A stretch of 64,000 nucleotides of DNA from Pukyongia sp. (GTDB taxonomy: Bacteria; Bacteroidota; Bacteroidia; Flavobacteriales; Flavobacteriaceae). Positions 37,985 to 46,964 of the stretch are shown piece by piece. The translations under genes were made by a program, and so were the position numbers. The notes beneath the pieces are model-generated. The model had not been told where the DNA came from and made no database searches. It saw only the letters and a program-made list of their open reading frames with translations. How positions within the stretch are numbered: position 1 is the first letter of the stretch; each line of letters opens with the position of its first letter. Location of the stretch: contig JASBSY010000014.1 of assembly GCA_030148705.1 (NCBI GenBank), positions 558,001-622,000 of the forward strand, read 5' to 3'.

Positions 37985-38266
37985 ATGTCGAAAGTGTCGG
38001 TCTTTTTAATCTGTTTGTTGTGTATTGCCTGTAAGGAAACGGGGGAGGATACATATCCGAAAGCGGTACAGGACAATTTCATGAATAATTGCCTTCGCAC
38101 CTCCGGGAACGACAAACAACTATGTCATTGTATGCTGAAAAGTATTGAGAGCGAATACAGCTATGCCGAATTCACCTCCATCGAAGCGGAGATCGAAACC
38201 GGGAAGGTTCCGGAGGAGTTTACCAATTTTATCCAATCGGCAAAAAATAGCTGTGTGAAGAATTAA
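37985..38266 (+). CDS. Small lipoprotein of unknown function
   Basis: A 93-residue protein with a lipoprotein signal (lipobox LCIAC, Cys16). The mature part contains four further Cys (NCLRTSGNDKQLCHCM and SC near the end) that could form two disulfides. I do not recognise the family; small four-Cys lipoproteins of this kind are frequent in Flavobacteriaceae. Its 3' end overlaps the halogenase-like gene tail to tail by 4 bp. Confidence 0.65.
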   Translation: MSKVSVFLICLLCIACKETGEDTYPKAVQDNFMNNCLRTSGNDKQLCHCMLKSIESEYSYAEFTSIEAEIETGKVPEEFTNFIQSAKNSCVKN

Positions 38267-39519
38267 CCACTTAGGTTTTCTTTATTACTGCTTTGAAGTT
38301 CGATAACCCGGGCCAGAGCTTTTACCAGGCGGTCGTGTTTGGCTACAAAGGGATTTTCGGTATCCCACACGTATCCGGCCAGCACAGCGCAGATCTGACT
38401 TTTAATCTCCGGATTGTTATCTGCATGCGAAAAGATCTTCTGTAAATTTCCACTGTACCATTCCTTTACGTAGGTGGCAAACACATCGATTCCGGCCCTC
38501 ATATAATTCTCGTAATCTGTCTGCCAGTTCACTCTTTTGCCCTTTAGTTCTTTAGCAATTAACTTGGCGGCCATTAAACCGCTTTCGGTGGCAAAGGTAA
38601 CTCCCGAAGAGAAAACCGGATCCAGGAATTCGGCGCTGTTACCCGTTAATGCGAATCCTTTACCCCACATGGTAGCCACCGATTTGGCCACGTTCTTGAT
38701 CATTACGGGTTCGAATTCGTAAGGAATATGCTGAAAACGCTTCGCGTAGTGGCCGGAGCGTTCCATAAGTTGCTGCAGTTTTTCGGTCGGGCTTCCCTGA
38801 AGCGATTCCATAAAATCGGTGGCACCCACATAACCAATGCTGCACATACCGTTGGAAAACGGAATCACCCACAGCCAGGTGTTGAGGTCGATTATATCGA
38901 AGGTAATCAGGGTACCCTCAATTCCTTCAGGGCGATTTACATCTTTCACGTGAGTAAAAATGGAGGAGTGGTCCGGAATGCTGGATTTTACATCCAGGTG
39001 TAACAATCGAGGTAAAACTCTGCCATGGCCACTGGCATCGATAATGAATTTTGAGTTCAATACAGCTTCAGATCCATCCGATTGTGTCACAGTCGTTTTT
39101 GAATTTCCTTCGGCATCTATGGCGACATGGGTAACTTCACAACCAAAATCGATGTTTACCCCGTATTCTTCCAGTTGTCGGGTTAAAGCATGATCGAAAT
39201 CGGCTCGGGGCACCTGCCAGGTCCAGTTCCAGCCTTCTGAAAATTTCTTTGCAAAATCGAAGTGAACCGGTTTGCCGTCAATAAGAAATCGGGCTCCGTG
39301 TTTTTCCTGGAATCCTTCAATTTTCAGACAATTCAGAAGACCGGTTTCTTCAAAATGTTCCATGCAGCGCGGCAGCAAGCTTTCACCGATAACAAAGCGC
39401 GGAAAAGTGCTTTTTTCCACCACCTTGATCTTAAAACCTTTGTTGTGAAGGTATCCGGCAGCCACACATCCGGAAGGTCCTGCACCGATGATCAACACCT
39501 CCAATTGTTCTTCCAACAT
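38263..39519 (-). CDS. Flavin-dependent halogenase-like oxidoreductase
   Basis: A 418-residue FAD protein. The Rossmann motif GAGPSG is at 12-17. GESLLP follows FPRFVIGESLLP, and EKHGARF carries the Lys that is catalytic in halogenases. WLWVIP (215-220) matches the WxWxIP signature that separates halogenases from monooxygenases. GNSAEFLDPVFSSGV is the phenol-halogenase-type FAD/substrate segment. Geranylgeranyl-reductase-like enzymes share part of this fold. It is divergent from the tyrosine ammonia-lyase operon (104-bp gap), so chlorination or another oxidation of the aryl ring of the pigment is likely. Confidence 0.75.
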   Translation of the reverse strand: MLEEQLEVLIIGAGPSGCVAAGYLHNKGFKIKVVEKSTFPRFVIGESLLPRCMEHFEETGLLNCLKIEGFQEKHGARFLIDGKPVHFDFAKKFSEGWNWTWQVPRADFDHALTRQLEEYGVNIDFGCEVTHVAIDAEGNSKTTVTQSDGSEAVLNSKFIIDASGHGRVLPRLLHLDVKSSIPDHSSIFTHVKDVNRPEGIEGTLITFDIIDLNTWLWVIPFSNGMCSIGYVGATDFMESLQGSPTEKLQQLMERSGHYAKRFQHIPYEFEPVMIKNVAKSVATMWGKGFALTGNSAEFLDPVFSSGVTFATESGLMAAKLIAKELKGKRVNWQTDYENYMRAGIDVFATYVKEWYSGNLQKIFSHADNNPEIKSQICAVLAGYVWDTENPFVAKHDRLVKALARVIELQSSNKENLSG

Positions 39520-39563
39520 AAATTAAGGGTAGGTTTTTTATTTATTGTTACTTTGCAATCCAA

Positions 39564-39588
39564 AATAACTACTTTACTTTTAGTTATT
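39564..39588. promoter_or_regulatory. Inverted repeat between the divergent halogenase and ammonia-lyase genes
   Basis: AATAACTA (39564-39571) and TAGTTATT (39581-39588) form perfect 8-bp arms with a 9-bp spacer, in the middle of the 104-bp divergent promoter region. This is the layout of a dimeric-repressor operator. No regulator gene is linked in the window. Confidence 0.4.
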
Positions 39589-39623
39589 GTGGCATATTCA
39601 TTAAAATTTTGATTGTACGATAA

Positions 39624-41144
39624 ATGATTAAACTCAATGGTTCGTTAGAGACGAATGATTTTTATAAGGTTGTTTTTGAAGGTGAACAAATAGAACTTTC
39701 GGAAGAGGTAAGACAAACGGTAATTAACAGTTTCGAGTTCTTAAAGTCTTTTTCCGAAAACAAGATCATTTATGGTGTCAATACCGGCTTCGGCCCCATG
39801 GCGCAGTACAAGATAAAAGATGAGCACAGGATAGAGCTTCAGTACAATCTTATTCGCAGTCATTCGTCCGGAAGTGGTATGCCAATTCCGCCACAGTATG
39901 TTAAAGCAGCAATGCTTGCAAGATTGAATACACTTTGCCTGGGGAAAAGCGGGGTACATGTTTCGGTGGTAGATCTTATGACCGAGTTGATAAATCGCGA
40001 TATTTTACCGGTAATCTATGAACATGGCGGCGTAGGTGCCAGCGGAGACCTGGTTCAGCTGGCACACCTGGCCCTGGTCTTAATTGGGGAAGGAGAAGTA
40101 TATTACGAGGATGAAGTAACAGATACGGACACGGTATTTAAAAAAGAAAAACTGCAGCCCATACAGGTAGAACTAAGAGAAGGCCTGGCCCTGATGAACG
40201 GTACCTCGGTGATGAGCGGCGTTGGGATCCTCAATGTAATTACGGCCAGGAAATTGCTAAACAGGATGATCGTGGCATCGTCCGCCATTAACGAAATAGT
40301 ACAGGCTTACGACGACCATCTATCATATCAACTCAACCAGTCTAAAAAGCACCTGGGTCAGCGGGAGATCGCCAGGAGAATGCGTGAACATCTTGCCGAC
40401 AGCGATTTAACCCGAAAACGAGAACACCATTTATACAACGGTATGAAGGAAGGCGATGTGTTCGAGGAAAAAATTCAGGAATATTATTCACTTCGCTGTG
40501 TGCCGCAAATTCTGGGGCCGGTGCTGGATACCCTCAATAACGTTGAACGGATCTTAATTGAAGAGGTAAACAGTGCCAACGATAATCCGATAATCGATGT
40601 GGAATCCGGACAAGTCTATCACGGCGGAAATTTCCACGGGGATTATATTTCGCTCGAAATGGATAAGTTGAAGCTTGTGGTAACCAAAATGAGTCTGCTG
40701 GCCGAACGCCAGCTCAATTACCTGATGAACTCCAAGCTAAATGATATACTTACACCTTTTGTCAATCTGGGAGAACTGGGCCTTAACTACGGGATGCAGG
40801 GCGTTCAGTTCACAGCTACTTCGACGGCAGCCGAGAACCAGATGTTGTCCAACCCCATGTACGTGCACAGTATACCGAATAACAACGATAACCAGGATAT
40901 AGTGAGTATGGGAGCCAATGCGGCTCTTATAACAAAGAAAGTGATTGAAAACACTTCAGAGATCATAGCAATCGAACTGTTAACAATTACCCAGGCCATA
41001 GAATACCTTCAGGTTCGCAGCCGGGTTTCTTCGGAAACAGGGAAACTGTTCGACACCATGCGGGCTATCTTTCCGAAGACAAAGGAAGACGTTGCCATGT
41101 ATAACATTATCAAGGTAGTAAAAGACATCATTCTAAAGAACTGA
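39624..41144 (+). CDS. Tyrosine ammonia-lyase (aromatic amino-acid lyase, MIO enzyme)
   Basis: Converts L-tyrosine to 4-coumarate, the aryl starter of flexirubin-type pigments. The 506 residues contain the MIO-forming Ala139-Ser140-Gly141 in GGVGASGDLVQLAHL, the active-site segment YGVNTGFGPMAQYKI, and MSNPMYVHSIPNNNDNQD-type C-terminal motifs. The selectivity segment NLIRSHSSGSG and the length closely resemble the characterised tyrosine-specific lyase of F. johnsoniae (recalled, not searched). A histidine ammonia-lyase is the main alternative, but the neighbouring polyketide genes argue against it. It is the first gene of the operon. Confidence 0.88.
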   Translation: MIKLNGSLETNDFYKVVFEGEQIELSEEVRQTVINSFEFLKSFSENKIIYGVNTGFGPMAQYKIKDEHRIELQYNLIRSHSSGSGMPIPPQYVKAAMLARLNTLCLGKSGVHVSVVDLMTELINRDILPVIYEHGGVGASGDLVQLAHLALVLIGEGEVYYEDEVTDTDTVFKKEKLQPIQVELREGLALMNGTSVMSGVGILNVITARKLLNRMIVASSAINEIVQAYDDHLSYQLNQSKKHLGQREIARRMREHLADSDLTRKREHHLYNGMKEGDVFEEKIQEYYSLRCVPQILGPVLDTLNNVERILIEEVNSANDNPIIDVESGQVYHGGNFHGDYISLEMDKLKLVVTKMSLLAERQLNYLMNSKLNDILTPFVNLGELGLNYGMQGVQFTATSTAAENQMLSNPMYVHSIPNNNDNQDIVSMGANAALITKKVIENTSEIIAIELLTITQAIEYLQVRSRVSSETGKLFDTMRAIFPKTKEDVAMYNIIKVVKDIILKN

Positions 41145-41146
41145 TC

Positions 41147-41773
41147 ATGAAAAAAATAGTATGTATTGTTGCACTTGTCCTGGTACATTTCGGGTATTCC
41201 CAGGAACTTTCAAAGGTATTGCTCGATGAGGATTATGTGATCGACTTCATAGGTGTGGATTATTCCGAAGTAAAACTTTTTGGTACTTCAGAAGATTTTC
41301 GCAATGCACAAAATATACGGGATGAATATTTTACAATTTGGAACAAATTCTTCTATAACGAGCCTGCAAAATTCAATATGGCAGAAGCACTGAGAAAGAA
41401 GAAAGTGAATTATATGATCGAGGTTGTAGAGCTGGTCAATTCTTCGGCAGATACCGGGAATATGATCGTTAGTACAAAGCCTGAACCATTTAGTCTGGAG
41501 AAGATACAGGAAATGGTGCGTAGATACCGGTTCGAACCCGGGAGCGAGGTTGCTATGGTTATTATCGTTAACAATTTAAACAAGATGGATACAGAAGCTA
41601 TAGCAGATGTGGTGTTCTTTAATACCAATTCTGGCACGATTCTGTACAACGAGAAAATGATGGGAGATCCGGCCGGATTTGGATTCAGGAACTACTGGGT
41701 GAACAGTATTTACGATATCATGGAAAAGCTTCGGAAAAAACAATATAAGAAATGGAAAAAGCAGTTTAACTGA
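41147..41773 (+). CDS. Exported protein of unknown function in the pigment operon
   Basis: A 208-residue protein with a Sec signal peptide (about 1-18, ending FGYSQ). The mature part is charged, with an alternating hydrophobic segment SEVAMVIIVNNLNKMDTEAI and a very basic C-terminal helix (EKLRKKQYKKWKKQFN). I do not recognise a named family. It lies 2 bp after the ammonia-lyase and overlaps the ketoreductase by 1 bp, so it belongs to the operon. A periplasmic assembly or trafficking role is only a guess. Confidence 0.6.
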   Translation: MKKIVCIVALVLVHFGYSQELSKVLLDEDYVIDFIGVDYSEVKLFGTSEDFRNAQNIRDEYFTIWNKFFYNEPAKFNMAEALRKKKVNYMIEVVELVNSSADTGNMIVSTKPEPFSLEKIQEMVRRYRFEPGSEVAMVIIVNNLNKMDTEAIADVVFFNTNSGTILYNEKMMGDPAGFGFRNYWVNSIYDIMEKLRKKQYKKWKKQFN

Positions 41774-42504
41774 TGAATTACGCTATTGTCACCGGAGGTT
41801 CACGCGGCATTGGCCGCCAGATCTGTCTCGACCTGTCGCACGATCTGAACTACCATGTACTCATTAATTACAAAGAGAATGAGCAAGCTGCTTCCGAAAC
41901 CCTCGATTTAATAAATGCAGCAGGAGGCACAGGAGAATTATTACAGTTCGACGTATCCAACCGAGAGCAGACAGCAGCAGCCATCAGTTCCTGGCAAGAA
42001 GACAATCCCGACGCAGTGATCGAAGTGATTGTAAACAACGCCGGTATTACCAGGGACGGTCTCTTTATGTGGATGAAGGCTGAAGACTGGGAGGACGTTA
42101 TCAATACGAATTTACACGGCTTCTTCAACCTAACTCATGTACTCTTGCAACCTATGCTGATGCATCGATACGGCCGCATAGTAAACATAGTTTCACTTTC
42201 AGGTCTTAGCGGACCGGCCGGTCAAACCAATTATGCAGCGGCTAAAGCCGGCGTGATAGCAGCCACGAAATCCCTGGCAAAAGAAGTAGGTAAAAGAGGA
42301 ATTACGGTTAATGCGGTAGCCCCGGGTTTTATTACCACAGACATGACTGCCGAAATGGACGAAGCTGCTTTAAAGAAACAGATTCCCTTGAACCGGTTTG
42401 GAACCCCGGCAGAAGTAAGTGCTGTGGTTTCGTTTTTAGCATCAGATAGAGCATCCTATATCAGTGGCGAAGTGATCAATATCAATGGCGGAATCTATTC
42501 CTAG
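41773..42504 (+). CDS. 3-oxoacyl-ACP reductase, FabG-like SDR
   Basis: A 243-residue NADPH-dependent short-chain dehydrogenase. The cofactor motif TGGSRGIG, the structural NNAG, and catalytic Tyr154 and Lys158 in TNYAAAKAG are intact, and the C-terminal SGEVININGGIYS is typical. It reduces beta-ketoacyl-ACP intermediates of the growing polyene. It is joined to the previous gene by an overlap of stop and start (TGATG). Confidence 0.92.
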   Translation: MNYAIVTGGSRGIGRQICLDLSHDLNYHVLINYKENEQAASETLDLINAAGGTGELLQFDVSNREQTAAAISSWQEDNPDAVIEVIVNNAGITRDGLFMWMKAEDWEDVINTNLHGFFNLTHVLLQPMLMHRYGRIVNIVSLSGLSGPAGQTNYAAAKAGVIAATKSLAKEVGKRGITVNAVAPGFITTDMTAEMDEAALKKQIPLNRFGTPAEVSAVVSFLASDRASYISGEVININGGIYS

Positions 42505-42558
42505 GCAAAAAAAATTCCACTATTTTAGCAGCCTCAAAACTAATAACACTACCTACCG

Positions 42559-43443
42559 ATGGCGGCAGATTGGGATGGAAAATCCAGGGGAACGGTTTTA
42601 GGTTTCAAAATATTCATATTCTTTATTCGAAATTTTGGGATTACGGCCTCTTACGCATTAATGCATTTGCCGGTACCCTATTTTTGTCTGTTTTCCGGAA
42701 AGAACGTCAGAGCCTTATTTTACTATTTCAGACATCGCCAGGGGTATTCCTTCTTTAAGACTTGCATCAGTATTTATAAGTGTTATTATGTCTTTGGCCA
42801 GACTCTTATCGACAAGGTTGCCATTCCATCCGGTCACAGGGAAAAGTATACCTATCACTTCGACGGGGAGGAACAGATTAAGGAACTAATGGCACGAAAG
42901 CGCGGTGGCCTGCTTATTAGCGCACATGTGGGCAATTTCGAGCTGGCTCAGTATTTTTTCAATAATCTCGATCCCGATGCCAATATCAGCATCGTGATTA
43001 CCGACCTTGACCATCAGAAAATTAAAGAGTACCTGGAACAATTCAAACGTAACGAGCACATCAATTTTATTGTTGTAAAAGAAGATATGAGTCATATCTT
43101 CAAGATAAATGCGGCACTTGCTCAAAATAGGATTGTTTGTATTTCGGGCGACCGCTATGTTAAGAATGCCAAGTGGCTGGAAGCCGAATTACTCGGCGAG
43201 AAGGCAAAATTTCCACTGGGGCCTTTCAAACTGGCAACCCGCTTGAAAGTACCGGTATTGTTTGTCTATGTGATGCGAGAACCTAAACGGCACTATCATC
43301 TGTATGCCCGAAAGGTGGATATTGAACACAATGCGAGTCTGGTACTGCTTGAAAAATTTGCAGCTCACCTGGAACTTGTTGTAAAGAAATACCCCTTGCA
43401 ATGGTTTAATTTTTACGACTTTTGGGATACGCTGAAAAAATGA
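42559..43443 (+). CDS. LPLAT / LpxL-HtrB-like acyltransferase
   Basis: A 294-residue membrane-associated acyltransferase of the lysophospholipid acyltransferase fold. The catalytic block reads ISAHVGNFE, i.e. HX4E (His123, Glu128), in place of the common HX4D. Block CISGDRYVKNAKWLEAEL and the later PLGPFKLATRLKVPVLFVYV follow the LpxL pattern. LpxL homologues occur in aryl-polyene and flexirubin clusters, where they are thought to pass the polyene chain to a lipid or sugar. Its stop overlaps the dehydratase start (ATGA). Confidence 0.83.
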   Translation: MAADWDGKSRGTVLGFKIFIFFIRNFGITASYALMHLPVPYFCLFSGKNVRALFYYFRHRQGYSFFKTCISIYKCYYVFGQTLIDKVAIPSGHREKYTYHFDGEEQIKELMARKRGGLLISAHVGNFELAQYFFNNLDPDANISIVITDLDHQKIKEYLEQFKRNEHINFIVVKEDMSHIFKINAALAQNRIVCISGDRYVKNAKWLEAELLGEKAKFPLGPFKLATRLKVPVLFVYVMREPKRHYHLYARKVDIEHNASLVLLEKFAAHLELVVKKYPLQWFNFYDFWDTLKK

Positions 43444-43898
43444 AAAGAACCACGGGCCAATTTAGTTTACCAGTACGCGATAAAAAGCTGATCGAGGAAT
43501 TGATTCCGCACAGGGATCCCGTGATGCTTATCGATAGCCTGGATGGGTATGAGGATGATAAGGCTGTTTCGAGATTTTCGGTTAGGGCCGATTGCCTGTT
43601 TGTGAAAAATTCTGTCTTTTCGGAAGTGGGACTGCTGGAGAACATGGCCCAGACTGCTGCCCTGCATCGTGGGTATAAAGGTAAATTATCCGGAAAGAAA
43701 CCACAGATAGGTTTTATTGCGACAGTTAAAAAATTCGAAGTTTCGGGATCGGCTTTAGTGGGTGACCAACTGGAGACCGAAGTGCGAATTACTTTTTCGG
43801 CCATGAATATGACCGTTACCGAAGGACGGGTAATCCTTAATGGAGAATGTATTGCCACAGCCACCATGGCCACGGTCATTAAAGCTTTGAGTGAGTGA
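43440..43898 (+). CDS. Hotdog-fold 3-hydroxyacyl-ACP dehydratase (ApeP-like)
   Basis: A 152-residue hotdog protein. His24 is in IPHRDPVMLIDSL, the segment matching the FabA/FabZ catalytic His, and LLENMAQTAALHRGYK carries the central helix. Such dehydratases are paired with ketosynthases in aryl-polyene clusters and give trans double bonds. I start it at ATG 43440 (overlapping the LPLAT stop); the frame extends to a TTG at 43422 with no reason to prefer it. Confidence 0.82.
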   Translation: MKRTTGQFSLPVRDKKLIEELIPHRDPVMLIDSLDGYEDDKAVSRFSVRADCLFVKNSVFSEVGLLENMAQTAALHRGYKGKLSGKKPQIGFIATVKKFEVSGSALVGDQLETEVRITFSAMNMTVTEGRVILNGECIATATMATVIKALSE

Positions 43899-45040
43899 GA
43901 AAGGGAATCTATATATCTGCTCCGTCGGTGCTTACACCTCTTGGATTTACAATGGAGGAAAATCTGAGCGCCATTAAAAGAGGGGAGATAGGTATTGAAC
44001 TGCATCGTAACCCAAAAATGTTAGATCGCCCTTTTTATGCTTCCCTTGTCGATTCAGAAAATCTTGACAAAAGTTTTTCCGAGCTGGCCAACCCCGATGC
44101 CTTCACAAAACTCGAAAAGATGATGATTCTTTCATTAAAGAAGACTCTCGAAATGTCGGGATCGAACATTACGCCCGGAAGCGCATTGATCATAGCCACG
44201 ACCAAGGGAAATATAGACTTGCTCGAGAAAGACGCCGCTGACATCGACAGGAAGGAACTTTCTCAACTTGCAGGCGTTATAAAGGACTTCTTTAAGTTTC
44301 AAAAACCCCCGGTGGTTTTATCGAATGCCTGTGTGTCCGGGCTTATGGCAGTTTCCGTAGGAAAACGACTGATGGAAAACGACAGTTGTAATGAAGTCTT
44401 TATCGTTTCAGGCGATATAGTTTCGGCTTTTACACTAAGTGGATTCGATGCCTTTAAAGCGTACAGTGATAAACCGTGTAAACCGTATTCGAAATACAGA
44501 AACGGGATCACCCTGGGAGAAGCAGCGGCTTCGGTATTGATTAGTTCGAAAGGCGATAGTGTAGGTTCGGCCGAAATATTGGGTGAACGCTCCTGTAATG
44601 ATGCCAACCATATTTCGGGGCCGTCGCGCACCGGAGAAGGATTGTTCAGGGCTATTAATGGAGCCCTTGAAGATTCTGAACTAGGCCCGGAACATATTGA
44701 TGCAATTTGCGCCCATGGCACAGCCACACTTTATAATGACGAAATGGAAGCAATCGCTTTCGACAGGGCCAAACTTACCCATGTGCCCCTTAACAGCCTA
44801 AAAGGTTATTACGGCCATACAACCGGGGCGGCCGGACTGCTGGAAGCCATTATCGCTATAGAAAGCATGAATGAAAATACACTTTATCCCTCTGCCGGAA
44901 TGGATGAAGCGGGGGTTTCAAAGCCGCTTAATATTATAAGCCGGCTGGAATCTAAACCAATCCGGCACCTTTTAAAGACATCTTCCGGCTTCGGAGGGAT
45001 CAATACGGCCGTGGTATTCAGAAAAAATTCATCCAAATAA
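43895..45040 (+). CDS. Beta-ketoacyl-ACP synthase (KAS I/II type), first of two active copies
   Basis: A 381-residue thiolase-fold elongating ketosynthase. The Cys-His-His triad is intact: Cys146 in SNACVSG, His274 in HGTAT and His308 in GYYGHTTGAAG. It catalyses Claisen condensation with malonyl-ACP. Start GTG 43895 overlaps the dehydratase stop (GTGA). The segment after the Cys (VSGLMAVSVG) departs from the usual SSGxxA, as in aryl-polyene ketosynthases. Confidence 0.88.
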   Translation: MRKGIYISAPSVLTPLGFTMEENLSAIKRGEIGIELHRNPKMLDRPFYASLVDSENLDKSFSELANPDAFTKLEKMMILSLKKTLEMSGSNITPGSALIIATTKGNIDLLEKDAADIDRKELSQLAGVIKDFFKFQKPPVVLSNACVSGLMAVSVGKRLMENDSCNEVFIVSGDIVSAFTLSGFDAFKAYSDKPCKPYSKYRNGITLGEAAASVLISSKGDSVGSAEILGERSCNDANHISGPSRTGEGLFRAINGALEDSELGPEHIDAICAHGTATLYNDEMEAIAFDRAKLTHVPLNSLKGYYGHTTGAAGLLEAIIAIESMNENTLYPSAGMDEAGVSKPLNIISRLESKPIRHLLKTSSGFGGINTAVVFRKNSSK

Positions 45041-45048
45041 CAGCAAGC

Positions 45049-46107
45049 ATGACCAAGAAAACAATAAAAGCTATCGATGCCCTGCAGGACGCTCAGAAGA
45101 TCGCATTTGCCCCCTTTATCTTTCAGACTGCGGTTTCTCTTAAAAAGCTCGGCGTCTTTACGCAGATCTTCGAAAAAGGGAAAGAGGGAGCCTGCATTTT
45201 AACGCTAAGCTCAGAGCTTGCACTTTCGAAGTACGGGCTCGGAGTTCTTCTTGAAATAGCTGAAAGCACGGGTATGGTAGCGCGAAATGAAAGCGATAAT
45301 TACGAACTCACCAAACTGGGATATTTTCTGAATTACGATAAGACAGTTGAAGTAAATATGAATTTTACAAATGATGTTTGTTATAAGGGTTTGTTTCATT
45401 TAACCGAAGCGGTAAAAACCGGAAAGCCGGCAGGCTTAAAGGAATTTGGCGACTGGAACACTATTTATGAAGGCCTGTCGCAACTGGACTCACAGGTTCA
45501 GAAATCCTGGTTTGAATTCGATCACCACTATTCGGATTATGTATTTTCTGAAGCCCTGGAAGTGGTGTTCAGGGATAAACCGTCCATGATCTTCGATATA
45601 GGGGGAAATACAGGTAAATTTGCGCTTCAGTGTGTAGAATACGATGAAGCTGTTCGGGTGAAGATCATCGATCTTCCGGGACAACTCGATAAAGCCGTTA
45701 ATCTTATTCGGGACAGAGGATTTACCCGGAGGATCAGCGGCCTGGAGCTTAACTGGCTGGATGACGATCCCGTGATCCCCGGAGGCGCCGATGTTATCTG
45801 GATGAGTCAGTTTCTGGATTGCTTTTCAGAAGAAGAGATCCTGAAAATCCTAAAAATTTGTGTGAAAGCCATGGACGAGGACAGCACCCTAATCATAAAT
45901 GAAACCTATACCGATCGACAAAAATTCGACAATGCCAAATTCGTACTCGAAGCAACTTCCCTGTATTTTACGGCACTGGCTAACGGCAACAGTAAAATGT
46001 ATACTTCCCGCGAATTGATCACGCTGGTTGAATTAGCCGGGTTAAAAATAGTAGAAGACAGAAAACTGGGTGAATTTCACACCTTGTTAGTATGTAAGAA
46101 AGCCTGA
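45049..46107 (+). CDS. SAM-dependent methyltransferase (O-methyltransferase type 2)
   Basis: A 352-residue protein with an N-terminal winged-helix dimerisation region (about 1-110; LSKYGLGVLLEIAESTGMV) and a SAM-binding Rossmann domain. Motif I is FDIGGNTGKFA, acidic loop KIIDLPGQLDKA, and later DVIWMSQFLDCFSEEEILKI. It probably methylates the phenolic hydroxyl or ring of the aryl head group, as in known methylated flexirubins; target position is inferred. Confidence 0.85.
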   Translation: MTKKTIKAIDALQDAQKIAFAPFIFQTAVSLKKLGVFTQIFEKGKEGACILTLSSELALSKYGLGVLLEIAESTGMVARNESDNYELTKLGYFLNYDKTVEVNMNFTNDVCYKGLFHLTEAVKTGKPAGLKEFGDWNTIYEGLSQLDSQVQKSWFEFDHHYSDYVFSEALEVVFRDKPSMIFDIGGNTGKFALQCVEYDEAVRVKIIDLPGQLDKAVNLIRDRGFTRRISGLELNWLDDDPVIPGGADVIWMSQFLDCFSEEEILKILKICVKAMDEDSTLIINETYTDRQKFDNAKFVLEATSLYFTALANGNSKMYTSRELITLVELAGLKIVEDRKLGEFHTLLVCKKA

Positions 46108-46108
46108 G

Positions 46109-46705
46109 ATGAAAGAAAACCTGAAAATACAGTCCTATTGCCGGATCACGAATAATTCAATTGTGGTGAACGGTCAGTCTGTGTTTGAAAATAAAGCGGC
46201 AGTCTTTCCCGAAATACTGAAACTGGCATACCGGCAGCTGAATCTCAACTATCCGAAGTTCTTTAAAATGGATACCTTAAGCCGACTGGCATTTCTCAGC
46301 GCTGAATTACTTCTGAAGGGATCGCATAATTCAAATACGGCTATTGTGCTGTCGAACAGAAGCGGCAGCCTGGACACAGACCTGAAACATCAGCAGACCA
46401 TTGATTCGGGTGATTATCCCAGTCCGTCGATTTTTGTTTATACCTTGCCGAACATAGGAACAGGAGAAATTGCAATTAGGCATAAATTGCGGTCGGAAAA
46501 TGCTTTCTTTGTATTCGAAGAATTCAATGCAGAATTTTTACAAGATTACAGCAGTATTCTCATCAATTCCGCTAAGAGTGAACAGGTGTTGTGCGGATGG
46601 GTTGAAGTAGATAATCATAACATCGACGGGTTTATGTTCCTGGCGGGGAAGCAAGGCGAATACGATCTGGACACGAATATCATAGAAAAATTATATAAAG
46701 CATAA
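46109..46705 (+). CDS. Truncated ketosynthase-like protein (N-terminal half, no catalytic Cys)
   Basis: A 198-residue protein that resembles only the N-terminal half of beta-ketoacyl synthases (IVLSNRSGSLDTDLKH, then SPSIFVYTLPNIGTGEIAIR). The nucleophile position reads LPNIGTGEI, with no Cys and no HGTAT or GHT blocks. Such half-KS genes accompany the ACP in flexirubin clusters and may be scaffold or chain-length partners. It lies 1 bp after the methyltransferase and 1 bp before the ACP. Confidence 0.65.
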   Translation: MKENLKIQSYCRITNNSIVVNGQSVFENKAAVFPEILKLAYRQLNLNYPKFFKMDTLSRLAFLSAELLLKGSHNSNTAIVLSNRSGSLDTDLKHQQTIDSGDYPSPSIFVYTLPNIGTGEIAIRHKLRSENAFFVFEEFNAEFLQDYSSILINSAKSEQVLCGWVEVDNHNIDGFMFLAGKQGEYDLDTNIIEKLYKA

Positions 46706-46706
46706 A

Positions 46707-46964
46707 ATGGAGCAATTGAAATTAGAACTGAAGGAAAATATAATCGAAGCCCTGAATCTTGAAGAGTTTACGGCCAATGATATTGCCGATGACGATGCAC
46801 TCTTCGGTGACGGTTTAGGCCTGGATTCGATCGATGCGCTTGAACTGATCGTTCTCCTGGATAAGGATTACGGAATTAAGCTAACCGATCCGGAGAGCAG
46901 CAAGGAGATCTTTAAGTCTATCAATGTATTAGCGGCATATATTGACCAAAACAGGACCAAATAA
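46707..46964 (+). CDS. Acyl carrier protein
   Basis: An 85-residue acidic ACP with the phosphopantetheine site GLDSIDALEL (Ser41) and helix II/III features (LIVLLDKDYGIKL). It carries the growing aryl-polyene chain. Its 3' end overlaps the next ketosynthase start by 23 bp, and no other ACP lies in the operon. Confidence 0.95.
   Translation: MEQLKLELKENIIEALNLEEFTANDIADDDALFGDGLGLDSIDALELIVLLDKDYGIKLTDPESSKEIFKSINVLAAYIDQNRTK

Noticed and set aside
43406-44005. 199-codon minus-strand frame across the dehydratase/ketosynthase junction
   Set aside because: Antisense to two overlapping genes with clear motifs.
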